Shown: piece by piece, positions 10,085 through 21,682 of the stretch | How the letters are laid out: every line of letters starts with the position of its first letter | Position numbering within the stretch: the first letter of the stretch is position 1 | Origin: Narthecium ossifragum | Lineage: Eukaryota > Streptophyta > Magnoliopsida > Dioscoreales > Nartheciaceae | Reading direction: 5' to 3' | DNA length: 64,000 nt | NCBI GenBank assembly: GCA_963920575.1 | Contig: OY986975.1 | Span: 19,003,897 to 19,067,896, forward strand | Made by a program: the position numbers and the translations under genes | The notes under the pieces: generated by a model | What the model was told of the DNA's origin: nothing | What the model saw: the letters and a program-made list of their open reading frames with translations, nothing else | Database searches by the model: none

Positions 10085-12615
10085 GAGAGCAAAAAAAGCT
10101 GGGCAATCGCTTCTTTTCTCCTTTCTTCTGCTTGATGAAGAATTGTATTGTGGGAGAAATAGCAGTGTGCAATGTAGCCCAAAACAATGTTGATTTAGTC
10201 AACTCCAACAAAAGTGGTTTCTCCACAGGTTTCGATTGCAACTAATAGAAATTCACATGCAATACAGGCCATGGTGGATGTTATTGAAAGATGAAACTTT
10301 AGCTAGTAACCCTTGTTTCCTCGTATCCGAGCTCTCATGTCAACCTGAAATTTAGGAAAGGAGGCATATTAAGGTTACAAGATCCACTTATAACGAATGA
10401 AGGGTCATCATCACATGACGCAAATATAAGGTATATGGACATATCTATTTGTTCCAGAATCACAGTCATCATTTTTGCATATGTATCAAGAGATGGCGTT
10501 AAAGGCTCACCATATATGAGCAATAGGGTTTTCCTTTGGGAAATACTTGGCCAATGAAACAACAAACTGATAATGTTTAGATGTGATGATGCATTGATTC
10601 AAACTCTCACTGATTTTTGTAGAGAGTTTTAAACCAGATTGGAATCCTGAGTTTCCACATAGCCATTACATTGCTGCCCAGGCTTCTTGCTGTATCTATT
10701 GCTTCCACGGGGGCAAAAGTAGAGTATACAAAGAAGTTTGCTAATTGGCCATTAACCAACAAGAAAGTAAAACGGGAGATGACTTCATGACAACTAAAAA
10801 TAAGAGGACAAGTCACATAATAGGCATTAACACAAATTTCCAAAATAGCAGATAAGAAACAATTACTTGCTTATACGTGCATCTTAGAAGCATCCACTAA
10901 GGTATTGCATGTTGTATTGTGCCAAAGTCAAATGTCAAGATTATTAGACAATGCAATAGGATATCCATCAAATTTGAGGCCTGAAATAATATAAAAAACG
11001 ATAGGTAACAACCAAAAACAACTTTATCATATGTACCTAAAGAAGGTGCTAATTCAAACAAAAAAGGATTTATGCAGAAGTTCGGCAACGTTCCATCTAG
11101 TTAAGAAGCTGGGGAACCAAGAACCACTGTTCCTGATTGGTGCAAAAGTTTGGCAAAGTTCTGTCTAGGTAAGATACTTGGGCAAACCAAGAATCAACAT
11201 TTCAGTCGCCACCGAGTGTGCCACCAAGAAACATCTCGTGCCGGTAAAAATCTGGCATGATAACTAGGTTGGCACTAGAAAAGTATTGTTAGGATGTTTT
11301 GGGTCTGTATTGGATAGTTTCATGCAATTTTGGCTGAAAAAGATGGCTTAGAGTCTGTAGTGGGAGTTCTGGATGAGTTTTGCCTGAACTTGTCATTTTT
11401 CCTCTTTTTGGTTTTTGTTGGGGTTTTAAATGTGATCAATATGTAATACTGACTTCTACTGTTTACGCATTTTAAAATTCCCACTAACACCCGTTAATTA
11501 ACTCCTCTCCCTCTCAAACCCATTAATCCTTAAGTCTTCACCCCGATCGAGCTAGGATTTTGAAACCTTTCAGCTAACTGATAGCAGTGATAGTGGATCG
11601 CATGTGGCAATGAATTGAAGAAAATGGTGGCGATGAATTTCTGGGCTCTAGTGACAGATAAGTCAATCCTATCACTCTCTCTCTTCTCTCTTTCCTGTGC
11701 TACAGAAAGACATCTGCCTCCCATTGCTTTCTTTCTCCTCTACTCTCCCATTGTTGTGTCTTCCTCCTAAACCACTGGTCTTAGGGTCTCAGCACCCATA
11801 AAACACTGCATTCATGCCATCAGCATGCTTGTCGTGTCGAGTGTCAACGTCGACTGTGATGAGTATTGGCATTGAAGGTACTGAGGCATGTATCATTTCA
11901 GGCAATTGCCAGCATGGCATATGCTAACAGCATGGTGATCCTTCGGATCTTCTACTCTCCTCCACATGCTCGGGCATGTAGCCATGCACCAGTGAAAATC
12001 AATAATCATACCAAGTAGTTCATTCAGCTTTGTTCTCTAATTTACATTACACGCTAGATCATGGTTTTCTGTTCTTAAAGTTGCTTCTTGGCTTTCGAGT
12101 CCAGTAGGATCCTTTTCCACACTAGGTGACACGAACACTAATCACATAATATTAGACTACATCACACAGGTACCATACAATTAAATCATTTTCCTTTAAA
12201 CATACTTCTTTAAAACGGCTTCAAAGCATAAAAAAGAAATTACCAAAACAAACTGCATCAGAGTGATAAAAGGGCTATGTCCTACACGAAACTGATATGT
12301 AGAGCAATGAACTTCGAATGCTCAAATGCATACGGTTTTAGAAACAGTTTTAGTTAGGCTAGAAGTATGTCAGCTTGCCTGCCCTCTTTTGCAATTGAAG
12401 TATGTTTCCCTCAAGCCGACACATTCACTTGAAATAGATGGTGGCGTTTCTTTGGCACATTCTCTATATGGTCGCTTGTCAACCTGAACCAGAACCAGAA
12501 CCAGCATCAGAAAGATTATAAGCTTATCCTTTTAACATTTGCATGAGAAAAAAGGTAATTAGAATAGAGTTACTTTGGATATTCATCTCAACTCTTAAGG
12601 AGTTGAAAAAATGCA
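10085..12615. other. Intergenic, no gene seen
   Basis: AT-rich sequence with only short unsupported reading frames. 10085-10260 is probably the 3' UTR of the upstream gene. No RNA gene or clear transposon end was recognised. Confidence 0.5.
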
Positions 12616-13540
12616 GGCATTGAAGAAATGAAATGCTATCTCAAACAACACTTTGTGACTAAGGAGATGGGACGGACTCGTTACCTTCTTGGCATAGAAG
12701 TTGCAAGAAGCAAAGATGGTGTTGCACTATCTCAGAGAAAGTATGCCATAGATCTTCTCAAAGAAACGGACCTTCTGGGATCCAAGGCAGCAAATACTCC
12801 TATGGAACAAAATCCCAACCTGTGGTCTGAAGATAGTGAGGAGTTCGAGGATAGAACCCAATATAGGCGTCTAGTTGGGAAGCTCATCTATCCGACAATA
12901 ACTAGACCTGATATCTCCTTTGTTGTGGGTCTGATTAGTCAGTTTATGAAAAAACCTAAAAAGTGTCACTGGAAAGCTGCCTTGAGGATTTTTAGGTACA
13001 TCAAAGGAGCTCCAAGGAAAGGCCTCTTATACAGTCATCAAGGACACTTAGATATAGAGGCTTACTCAGATGCAGACTATGCTGGCTCTAAAAGAGATCG
13101 GACGTCCACCTCTAGTTACTGCACTTATGTTGATGGCAATCTTGTTACATGACGAAGTAAAAAGCAGAATGTGGTTGCTAGATCTAGTGCCGAAGCTGAA
13201 TACAAGGCTATGACACACACTGCTTGCGAGATGATGTGATTAAAATCCCTCATGATTGATTTTGGCATTACCTATCAGACTCCTATGACAATGCAATGTG
13301 ACAATCAAGTCATCATATTCATTGCAAGCAATCCTGTCTTTCACGAGAGAACAAAACGCATTGAAGTAGACTGTCATTTTATACGTGAAGCTGTGATGAG
13401 CAAAGCAATTTGCACTCCTTACACCCGTTCTGAGGATCAAACTGCTGATGTGTTTACTAAGCCTTTAAGTAGTGTCCGTTTTTCCTCTTTGTGTAACAAG
13501 CTGGGCATGGTTGACATATATGCTCCAGCTTGAGGGGGAG
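12616..13540 (+). pseudogene. Ty1/copia pol 3' fragment (end of RT, RNase H)
   Basis: One continuous frame encodes the end of a copia reverse transcriptase (GRTRYLLGIEVARS, DLLGSKAANTPME, YRRLVGKLIY, TRPDISFVVG) and its RNase H (YSDADYAGSKRDR, ARSSAEAEYKAM, EDQTADVFTKPL). Two in-frame TGA codons, at 13150 and 13238, each stand where the family has tryptophan (WRSKKQ and a W before LKSL), so each is a TGG to TGA change. Everything upstream of the end of RT is missing. A purine tract GAGGGGGAG at 13532-13540 directly precedes a TG dinucleotide, as expected at a 3' LTR. Confidence 0.88.
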
Positions 13541-13650
13541 TGTTAAATATGTTAGTCATTGCTTGCTAGGATTTCCATAAGTGTGTGCTAGCTAGGTTTC
13601 CTTATGTGATGTAATCATGTGGTGTACTTTCCTTTTTATTGTCTCTCTCT
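13541..13650 (+). mobile_element. Start of the 3' LTR of the copia relic
   Basis: TGTTAAATATG follows the polypurine tract directly, the usual start of a copia LTR. A TATA-like ATCTATAAGAG occurs about 110 bases in. The far end could not be placed, because no terminal CA with flanking duplication was recognised. Confidence 0.5.
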
Positions 13651-14904
13651 CAATCTATAAGAGTGAAGAGATCTCTGAACGTAGGCATGCACATATTTCC
13701 TCATTCTTTCTAGCAGAAATGAAATCCTTTCCTTGGGAACATGATGCTAAAAGCTTGCATATGGATGATGAACATGTGGAGATTTGGACTTCCTTGGAAA
13801 TGATGCTAAAAAGATTGCATATAGATGATGAAATAGTGGGAGATGTAGACTTCCTACCCAAAAGTTTTCTGCTAAACATCTACATATCTTCCTTTTTATC
13901 CAAAAAAAAACAAGCAAACTGTAACCTATATCTCACTATCCCATCCAACTTTTCCAAGTTCCATCTGATAACATAAGTTACATCCCCAAATTACCAACAA
14001 AACTTGCTCCATTTCTATCCCATATTGAACCTTTTCCAAGGCAAGTCCTCAATCTCACCATTACATACCAATATTGCCTCATCAAAACTTGCTCCATTTC
14101 TATGGCAAAACCTTTTGATAAAATCATCAAAATCTCCATCAAATAAACCAATAGTCCTAGAATTCTCAAGAACCGAGCCTGGCAAAAACCCTAGATGGTT
14201 GATGTAATGTAGTTGAAGCGTAACAAGAAACGAATGGTAGTATCCATACTTTCACATATGAAATCTTGAAAGCAAACATATCTAGAGATAAAGATTCCGG
14301 TGCTACCCACCAAAACACAACAAAAGAAGAAGAAAACTGCAAACTTGCAGATCAAACATGGAATCATTCCATCAGTTCTTTGCTATAAACAACAGTGGAG
14401 GATCATATACTTTCATACCTTGACACACTCGGATTCGCTGAGACACTTCGCCAGCTCCATGGCGAGACCCTTGCAAGACTTCGACATCTATATCGTACTA
14501 TAGCCGACTCTAAACTCCACCAAGAGCGAAAGAGAAATCGAGAGAGAGAGAGAGAGAGAGACGAAGAGAGAGGTCTACCGGCCGGCGGCCGTCTCCTTCC
14601 AGGGCCAGAGAGATGTAAACGGGTCTGATTCGGGTCGGATCCTACCTAGACCCGGTAAAAGTTATGGGACGAAAAATGTTTCTCACACCGACTGACTGGA
14701 TGTGGCAGGGTAGAATCATAAAATCCACCATCCTAAATGGCATGTAATTTGAAATAAGATCGGTTTGAGTTGGGTTTAGGGTTCATCCTCTTCCATTCAT
14801 TCCAGACTCCCGAGAGAGAGATCACTCCCGAGAGAGAATCCAGCCGGTAGGAGTTCCCGTCGATCTCGCGGCCGGAGAAGGTGACTGGGTTTAAGAACGG
14901 CACG
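13651..14904. other. Intergenic, local repeats
   Basis: 13730-13870 holds two diverged copies of a segment containing GGAAATGATGCTAAAA and TTGCATAT(G/A)GATGATGAA. 14395-14628 is a short open stretch with an Arg/Glu-rich (GA)n tail and no ATG at its start; it matches no family I recognise. Confidence 0.4.
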
Positions 14905-15152
14905 CCGGTGGTCCTCCTCATTGTTCTCGCAGCCGGTGGTCGTCCTCCTCATCAATCTTGCGGCCGGTGGTCCTCCTCCTCACCGATCTCGCGGCCGGTG
15001 TCCTCTTCCTCATCGATCTCGCAGCCGGCGTCCTGATCTCGTGGTCGGTTGTCCTCCTCCTCACCGATCTCGCGCCCGGCGTCCTCCTCGTCATCGATCT
15101 CGCAGTCGGCGTCCTCCTCCTCATTGATCTCACAGCCGGTGGTCCTCGTCAA
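14905..15152. repeat. Minisatellite of about 30 bp units, eight or more copies
   Basis: Units of the form GTCCTCCTCCTCACCGATCT followed by CGCGGCCGGC repeat with small substitutions and length changes. Reading frames through it encode only repeats such as RRTTGREIDEE, on either strand, with no gene signal. Confidence 0.8.
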
Positions 15153-16820
15153 CTTTTGGGCTCTAGTGCATGCCAGTGACTGGATTGGGTTCGACTGTGA
15201 GTCAAATTTTGCCCCCTTATTCTTTGAGAACACAATGCTCTTTAGTGTTTGCTTGAATAAGGTCTAAAAAAGCTTCAGTAACTAACCACCAACCATCGAT
15301 CTCAAATATTTTTCATGCTCATGTAACTTTCACACATAATAATTGATAGTGATTTGCTGGCAACATTGTTAAAATTGTTGATGAAGGTTACATGACTCTA
15401 CGAAGTGATGATAATTGCTTCCATCCATATTATATATTTCGAGGGTATCATTTGAAAGAAATATTGTTATTGTTAACAATAATAGAAGGTTCTTGCTGCC
15501 ACTAAAGAATAAGGAACCAATAATGTAATGGAATCCGTTAAATTACGACATATTTTGTATGGCTCCTATTGCTTTGGGAAAGGAGATCGCAAGGAAAAGC
15601 TTTGTGCTGGCTTTACAAAACTTGTGAATTGCTATGTTTTGATATTTGATCCTCTTATTTTCGCTATTCCTTGTGAGGCATGTTTGTACGATTGTAATCG
15701 TCGAAAGAGGCTTTTAGGGGGAGGGTAAGTACTAGAAATTGATAGAAGCAAAACAAGGAATTCTTAGCTGCATATGTTATTTTAGGTTTACTTCTCCCAT
15801 GAAACAATACATGCTTGTTTCTCCTGCAAAAGTTGTAAAATATCTTGCTTTACATGCTAGTCTAGTTATTGTTGTGATTATCTATTTCCTTAATTTGTGA
15901 AGTCAAATTTGATTCAGTTATCAATCAAATTACTTACATGTATAGTTGCTAAAATGTATAGCCAAATTTCTCACAAGATATAGTTTAGGATTTACTTGTA
16001 GTTATCACATCCGGATGAGATATGGAATATACATTGAAGTATTTAGGAAGTGAAAAAAGTTATGTGAAAAAAGCTCAATGTGAAGAAATCGAAACTGTAT
16101 GGCCCACTTAATTTAAATTTCATATTCATTTCCCCAATGCATTTATTATTGTAGTTGACATGTGCAAATGAGTGTTATGCTCATTGAGAATAATTTCTGT
16201 ATTGCTGATGTAATAAATTGAGGGATGTCGCATGCGTTATCGTCCGCATCGCCCCGGTCCATTCAGCTAAAGTGTAAGTGCGGGCTAAATGCCATGCGAT
16301 GAGTCTCTCGCACCGAGAAAAATCCGAGGTCGGACACTAGTCCAAATGGGTGTGGATTCTGGAGGTGGGAAGATGTCGTACTTCAACAACCCTCATTCTC
16401 AAGTTCATTTTATACTCGTACATCATCTACTGGTCTATCGTTGGGTGCCCGGTCTAGCGCCAGCGGAGTAACGAAGGACACGGTCGGCCTTCAAGTGGAA
16501 GTGATGCGTGGGCAGATGTGCGAATTGCGCATTGTCATTTGGGTTATTATTTAGGCACGGTGACAACAATTTTTGTAAAAATCTTCTTGTAACTGAAATT
16601 GGTGTACTGACAATAGCACAATGAGATTGCCTTGCCCGCTTTCATGTAATACGGCCATGCTAGACGATGTCCCCGGATTTTGTGACAGCAATCTTATCTT
16701 GTACTGTAACGAACTCGAATGTAACATGATATATTTATGCTGAATGAATGATCTTTTGCTTGTAGTGCTTTCTTTTGAAAATGTTGTCTTTTGTCAATTT
16801 CTTTGTCTACCTTGTCTCGT
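15153..16820. other. Intergenic, no gene seen
   Basis: AT-rich sequence with short frames only. Nothing recognisable. Confidence 0.4.
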
Positions 16821-16821
16821 G

Positions 16822-17876
16822 TTAATTTTTTCCCTTTGCTCTTAATTTGTGTAATATAATGTATGAAAGGGAGACGTGCAATAGAGTTGGGTCTGAAATG
16901 TGCCGCCCCTGCCAGGAGAGTACACGTGCAACCATTTTGTCCAGTAACGGAGCACAATCCCTCTTAGTAACCCTACCAGGGCATAGAGGAGTGCCCATGT
17001 AGGTCCATGCTCCCTCAGCCTGAGGGAGACCAAGAATATGGTAGATTGTTTGCCTCCTTTCAGGAGGAGTAGAAGGCGAGAATTGCACTAAAGACTTGAC
17101 TCTGTTCATCTCTAGACCTGACAACAGTTTGAACTTGAGGAGGGACTCCTTCAAATGTCTAGCCTCGAGACAAGTTGCCAAGGAAAAGATGAGGCAATCA
17201 TCTGCGTACAGAAGATGTGAGAGGGAAAAATAAGAATTCTTGAAGCTCAAACCTTTGAGTCATGTTACAGGATTCTTCAAAATTCTGGAAAGCACTTCTT
17301 GGACGATGAGGAAGAGGTAGGGAGAGAGGGGATCTCCTTGTCTCAGTCCACACTCGAAATTGAACCTGCCATTAAGCTTGCCATTGATAATAATCGCAAA
17401 TGTAGAACCAGTAACGCAAGCCATGACCCACGCAATCCATCTTGGTGAAAAACCCATCCCTTCAAGGACTCTTCTAAGGAACTTCAACTGTACTTTATCA
17501 TATGCTGCACGTAAGTCCACCTTCAAGACCATCAAGCTGCCGGATTTAGGGGCAATCTTCATAGAATGTATGACTACTTTGGCTGCGTCTATGTTATCAT
17601 GGATGGATCTGTCGGTGAGGAATGCCTATTGTTCAAGCCCAATGAGGTAATAAAGAACAAACTTCAATCTCCTGGCTAGAATTGTCGTGATGACTCTATA
17701 GCCTACATTGTAGAGGCTTATGAGCCGAAAGTCTTTCACTGCTCGGGGAAATTTGCATTTTAAAACTAGGGTGATGAAGGTTTCATTCCATGAACGGGGA
17801 AGGTGTGCAGTCCTAAAGAAACCTTGAATAAGTTCCACAAAATCTTGACCAGCACTTGTTCTTACACCATGAGGTT
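16822..17876 (-). pseudogene. Non-LTR (LINE L1-type) reverse transcriptase relic
   Basis: Minus-strand pieces in shifted frames give RT domain order: SWNETFITLVLK and FRLISLYNVGYRVIT (fingers), VDLRAAYDKVQ with the first catalytic Asp, LRQGDPLSPYLF, then LLYADDCLIF with the catalytic YADD. Stops and frameshifts separate the pieces; endonuclease, RNase H and tail are missing. It is related to, but clearly diverged from, the LINE at 31447-39930. Its upstream edge coincides with the border of the duplicated galactosyltransferase block, near 17868. Confidence 0.88.
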
Positions 17877-20800
17877 TCACTGTTTTTCACATCACTCCAT
17901 ATATCATAACATGTAATCCGAGTGCCTGACGGTTACAGTGTTTTTGAAGGTTACTCAAGTATGTATACAATGGCCAGCACTTATTCTTACACCATGAAGT
18001 TATGAAGAATTAAACTAGAGATGTGAACTGGAGACGAAGGATGTAAAGATATCTTCTGCGAAGAACATGTGCAACTTGTATGAACAAAAGATTCCTTCCA
18101 AAGGAAAATTCCTCCAGCTACTTGTTACCTGCAAGCGCCTTTCTAAAACTTCATGTCCACTACAATATTAGCCTTCTTGAGCTGTAACTTTGGGCCGAGT
18201 AGTGAAATTAGGTATTTGATTGAGATGAATCTTGGTTCTCCTCAAGCCGGGGAACAGACTTTCTCTGGAAACAAATGGGGAAAAGCATTAGCTATGAGTC
18301 AATATATCTCAGCAGTGTCATGTTTGGAAAATGCTGAATTTCACATAGGAAAGAAGAAGAATTTTTCATGTGATACGTGAAAATGGATACCTTGTCTAAA
18401 GCTACTGCAACAAAGTCGGTCATCATCAACATACGTTGCGTTGACCCCCATCATCCACGAACCCACTGAAACATCGTCATGTGCATAAGTCTGTAGAGAT
18501 ACACTGCACATTGGAGAACAGAGTTAAAACCAGTCTTATAAACAAGAGTGGGTTTACTACACTAGTAATATCCGTGTCTTAAGTAGTTGTCAGAATTCCA
18601 CTCTGTAAATAGAATGCCATAGAAGGCTAGAACTTTGCCTATTTTCAAAGGTTAACATAGTAGGTTTCATATATTTACTCAATGACCATTAGGTGAACTC
18701 ATCAACATAGAACTTAAATAAGCAATTTAAACAAGGTTTTCTGGTCTTTGTAAGTACAAACGAGTTCTGTGAGGTAATAAAGTAGTTATCATGGTCATTC
18801 TTCGACTGTAAAATGAAGATACTTCCAGGGTCAACAAATGCCAAATGATAACCTGTTTATGCTGATGTAACGAGCCAAGCCTCTTGATAGAATCATCAAC
18901 GAACCAGAAGCGTGCCGAAAGTACCTGCAAGCCAAATTGGGAGGATGTTATCTTCTATTAGCTATACTATGAGAAATTCTTGCACCAAATTTGATCCTTT
19001 TAAGAAACAAGCAGTTGCCAATTGCAGTAGATTACAGAGGTGACTTAAAAATAGTGAAAGGCATTTAATGGATCACTATGACCCATTTCTGTCACAAGGA
19101 CGAGTTATGACCAACCATTTAAACCTAAAGCACTGTGAGTAGAAGTTAAATCTATCTTGCTGCAACCACATGCGGGTTAGGTTCACGGCCCTCTCAAACC
19201 ATCTAAACAGAACAAATAATTATAGTCTCCAGTGTTAACTAGATCATACAATCATCATCTTAAAAAGGTGGAGTCTTAGTGGTAACCCCAACTCCGATGG
19301 ACATCAGAGAGATTAGTACTTTTTAAATAATCACTTGAGAAGTAAGCAGCTATCGCATATGCTAGAAGTGCTAAATATTGATGAAAATGGAGAACAAAAC
19401 AGGTATAAGCCTATAAATCTCCAACTTCCACATTGCATGATCTAAGAGAAGATTTTTCAGGTCATATCTGACTTCGACAGTGATAATCGACCAATTACAA
19501 ATGACAAGGTCAGTTCATAATAACTAATTATTTATAGAGTTGTTATTTAAGACATTACCATTTATTTCTGATTAGAGGTCTAGTTACTGCTGCCTGACTC
19601 ATGCATTAACTTGTCTGGAAAAGTAACTAGCTTAATTAATCACCAAAAACTGATAGATAAAAGCTTCATTTCCAATACTAGCTCAATCAAAATAAAAGAA
19701 ATTAGCAATATCATAATCAAATGAGATCAACAGCATATACTTAAAATCTCAAATATAGGCAAGGTTGCATCAACAGAGAAAATAATTTCAGGGTACCCAC
19801 GTTTTCCCATCTCCAAATTTCCACCACTCAGGCTCATACCATTGCTTTCCCCTGAAAATTTTAAAATGAAAAACTGTGTCAGAATGTCTCTTTGCAAACA
19901 TTTAATTTCTATCCAGATGCTGCTCAGTCCAACAGTCATTTAATTCTATGACCAAAAGCTGCTTATTCAGTACAATAGGTGCTTTTGTTTGTTTCATAAA
20001 AAGATGTGCCCATCCAGAAGTTAAAATATCCATGCTAGTAACATTCAATATGCTTTATTACAAATCTTTTAAATCAGATAAAAGCTTCCATCTAGGATCT
20101 CAAGCTAATAATTTGTTTTAGTCTGGGGGTCTTGGGAATCATTTAAAAAGTGTTGGACAAATTCCAGGAGGATTTAACCTTCATACTAAAAGCAATTAGA
20201 GTGCAGCTATTGATATTACTGTCTGCACTTTGCACATGAAAATTGCAATCAGATTGATAGGCGCCAAAGGAGACCCAATGCTGTACAGACAAAGGACTCA
20301 AGGATTTAACACAGCACTAGAGATGTATATTTCGGGATTCAATGAACAGTAGTAATCTATACAAGGCTAGTCATACATTAACAACATGTAGGCGCTATCA
20401 ACAGGAAAGGTGAGCAGCTAAGATCTGACTCCATGACACAACTACATTATCGAAGCAAACAGGTCTAACTATCTAACTCGGGAGCAAGAAGTTACTCCTC
20501 AGATATTACAGAACCAGATTTCATGCAGCCCATGTAAGTGTCATTTCGCCCACGATGGCTCTCAAGAATCTCAATTAACTCACCTGACAAGAACAAATGC
20601 AGAGATTTTACAGTTTGCAACTGATTGCAAATGCAGAGATTTTAATGCAATCTTGATTTGAACAGAGAAGTAAAAGGCAAGCGTTTTACCCAGGTCAAGG
20701 TTGATATTATCATCAACCTTAACATAAAAATCTGCATCCCATGTTTTGACTGCAATGCTGAAAAAGTATTTTGCTTTCTTGGGCAACTCTTCTTGAGCTT

Positions 20801-21274
20801 CTTCATGACCATCCTAGGAAACAAAAAAGATACCACAAAAAGCAACAAAGTTGTAATTCATGAAGTAACCATCGGCCTAGATAACATCAAATAATGACTT
20901 GCAACTGTGTATACGAAGGTCATCGAACATTTGCAGATTTGTGAATAGAGGTTTTAAGAGATGTTCAAAATTTCATGCATTGCACAGAAATGAACTTGTT
21001 GGCAAATAATCTCATATAAGAAAAAGAATCACTGTTTTAGGAACTGACTTCATCCTGATATTCAAGATGCAATGAGATCATTCATAGATAGATCATCTCT
21101 CCGTAAACTACAAAAGCTGAATGTCTGAAGCGATTTTGCTTTATGATCACAAAATAAAGAATTCAAGTCGTTGAGAAGAAAAATGGTAGATAGAACATTC
21201 GATGCACCTCGCTTAAGGCAAAACTGTTTCACAAACAAAGCATCTTATTGAGAGGTATGAGCAGCTTATAAGTG
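17868..21274 (-). repeat. Segmental duplicate of 45283-48711
   Basis: About 3.4 kb aligns nearly base for base with 45283-48711, including introns, with scattered substitutions and small indels. Both edges are abrupt: on the left it joins a LINE relic at a shared CATGAGGTTTCAC, and on the right the match stops after GAGGTATGAGCAGCTTA(T/A)AAGTGT. It carries exons 7-12 of the HPGT gene and the DNA downstream of its stop codon. Confidence 0.93.
18242..20813 (-). pseudogene. Truncated HPGT-like galactosyltransferase copy (exons 7-12 only)
   Basis: The six exons at 20813-20690, 20583-20496, 19851-19801, 18924-18853, 18503-18391 and 18264-18242 match exons 7-12 of the gene at 45651-51512 in length, phase and splice dinucleotides. 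They encode [28 protein letters not shown], the [12 protein letters not shown] region and the C-terminal EKVCSPA. Few residues differ, for example Ile for Thr before AVKTWDADF and Glu for Gly at the start of exon 8. Exons 1-6, with the promoter, signal anchor and N-terminal half, are absent, so no functional enzyme is expected. The frame is undamaged, so the duplication is either recent or still transcribed; the sequence cannot say which. Confidence 0.88.
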
Positions 21275-21682
21275 TAAAATGCATTCAAATAAAGGTGGCA
21301 AACAATAACAATTGTGATTATGCTGCTACACTTGTATCACAAGCACCTGAATTCTCCGAGCAGGCCATAACCATCAGAAAGTACTCCTTGCCATGCAAAC
21401 AACAGATAGTAAGATGTGAACAACTGAGTATTTTTCAGGAAGAAAGACACTCTAATACTCTTGTAATAATAATCATCGCCATCATCACTCATCTAGCATA
21501 ATAAAAGAATCATCCCAGACAAATCTATTTAGGGAGATTTGCGTGCTCAATTTGATATGCTTACAAATTAACCAAAAATGGAAGTCTAAGATTAAAATTA
21601 AAATGGTAATAGGGCGGTATGCAATTGGAGATAATGCTGCCTCAAAGGATCAAAGCATCTCCATTTTTGACTCTCAAACTAT

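Noticed and set aside
12628..13533. Functional copia polymerase
   Set aside because: Only the 3' end of pol is present and two conserved tryptophan codons are stops.
14395..14628. 77-codon frame LGFAETLRQLHGETLARLRH followed by an Arg/Glu run
   Set aside because: It has no ATG at its start, the tail comes from a GA microsatellite, and no partner exon was found.
14905..15152. CRISPR-like spacing of repeats
   Set aside because: The units abut with no unique spacers, and the DNA is a plant nuclear genome; it is a minisatellite.
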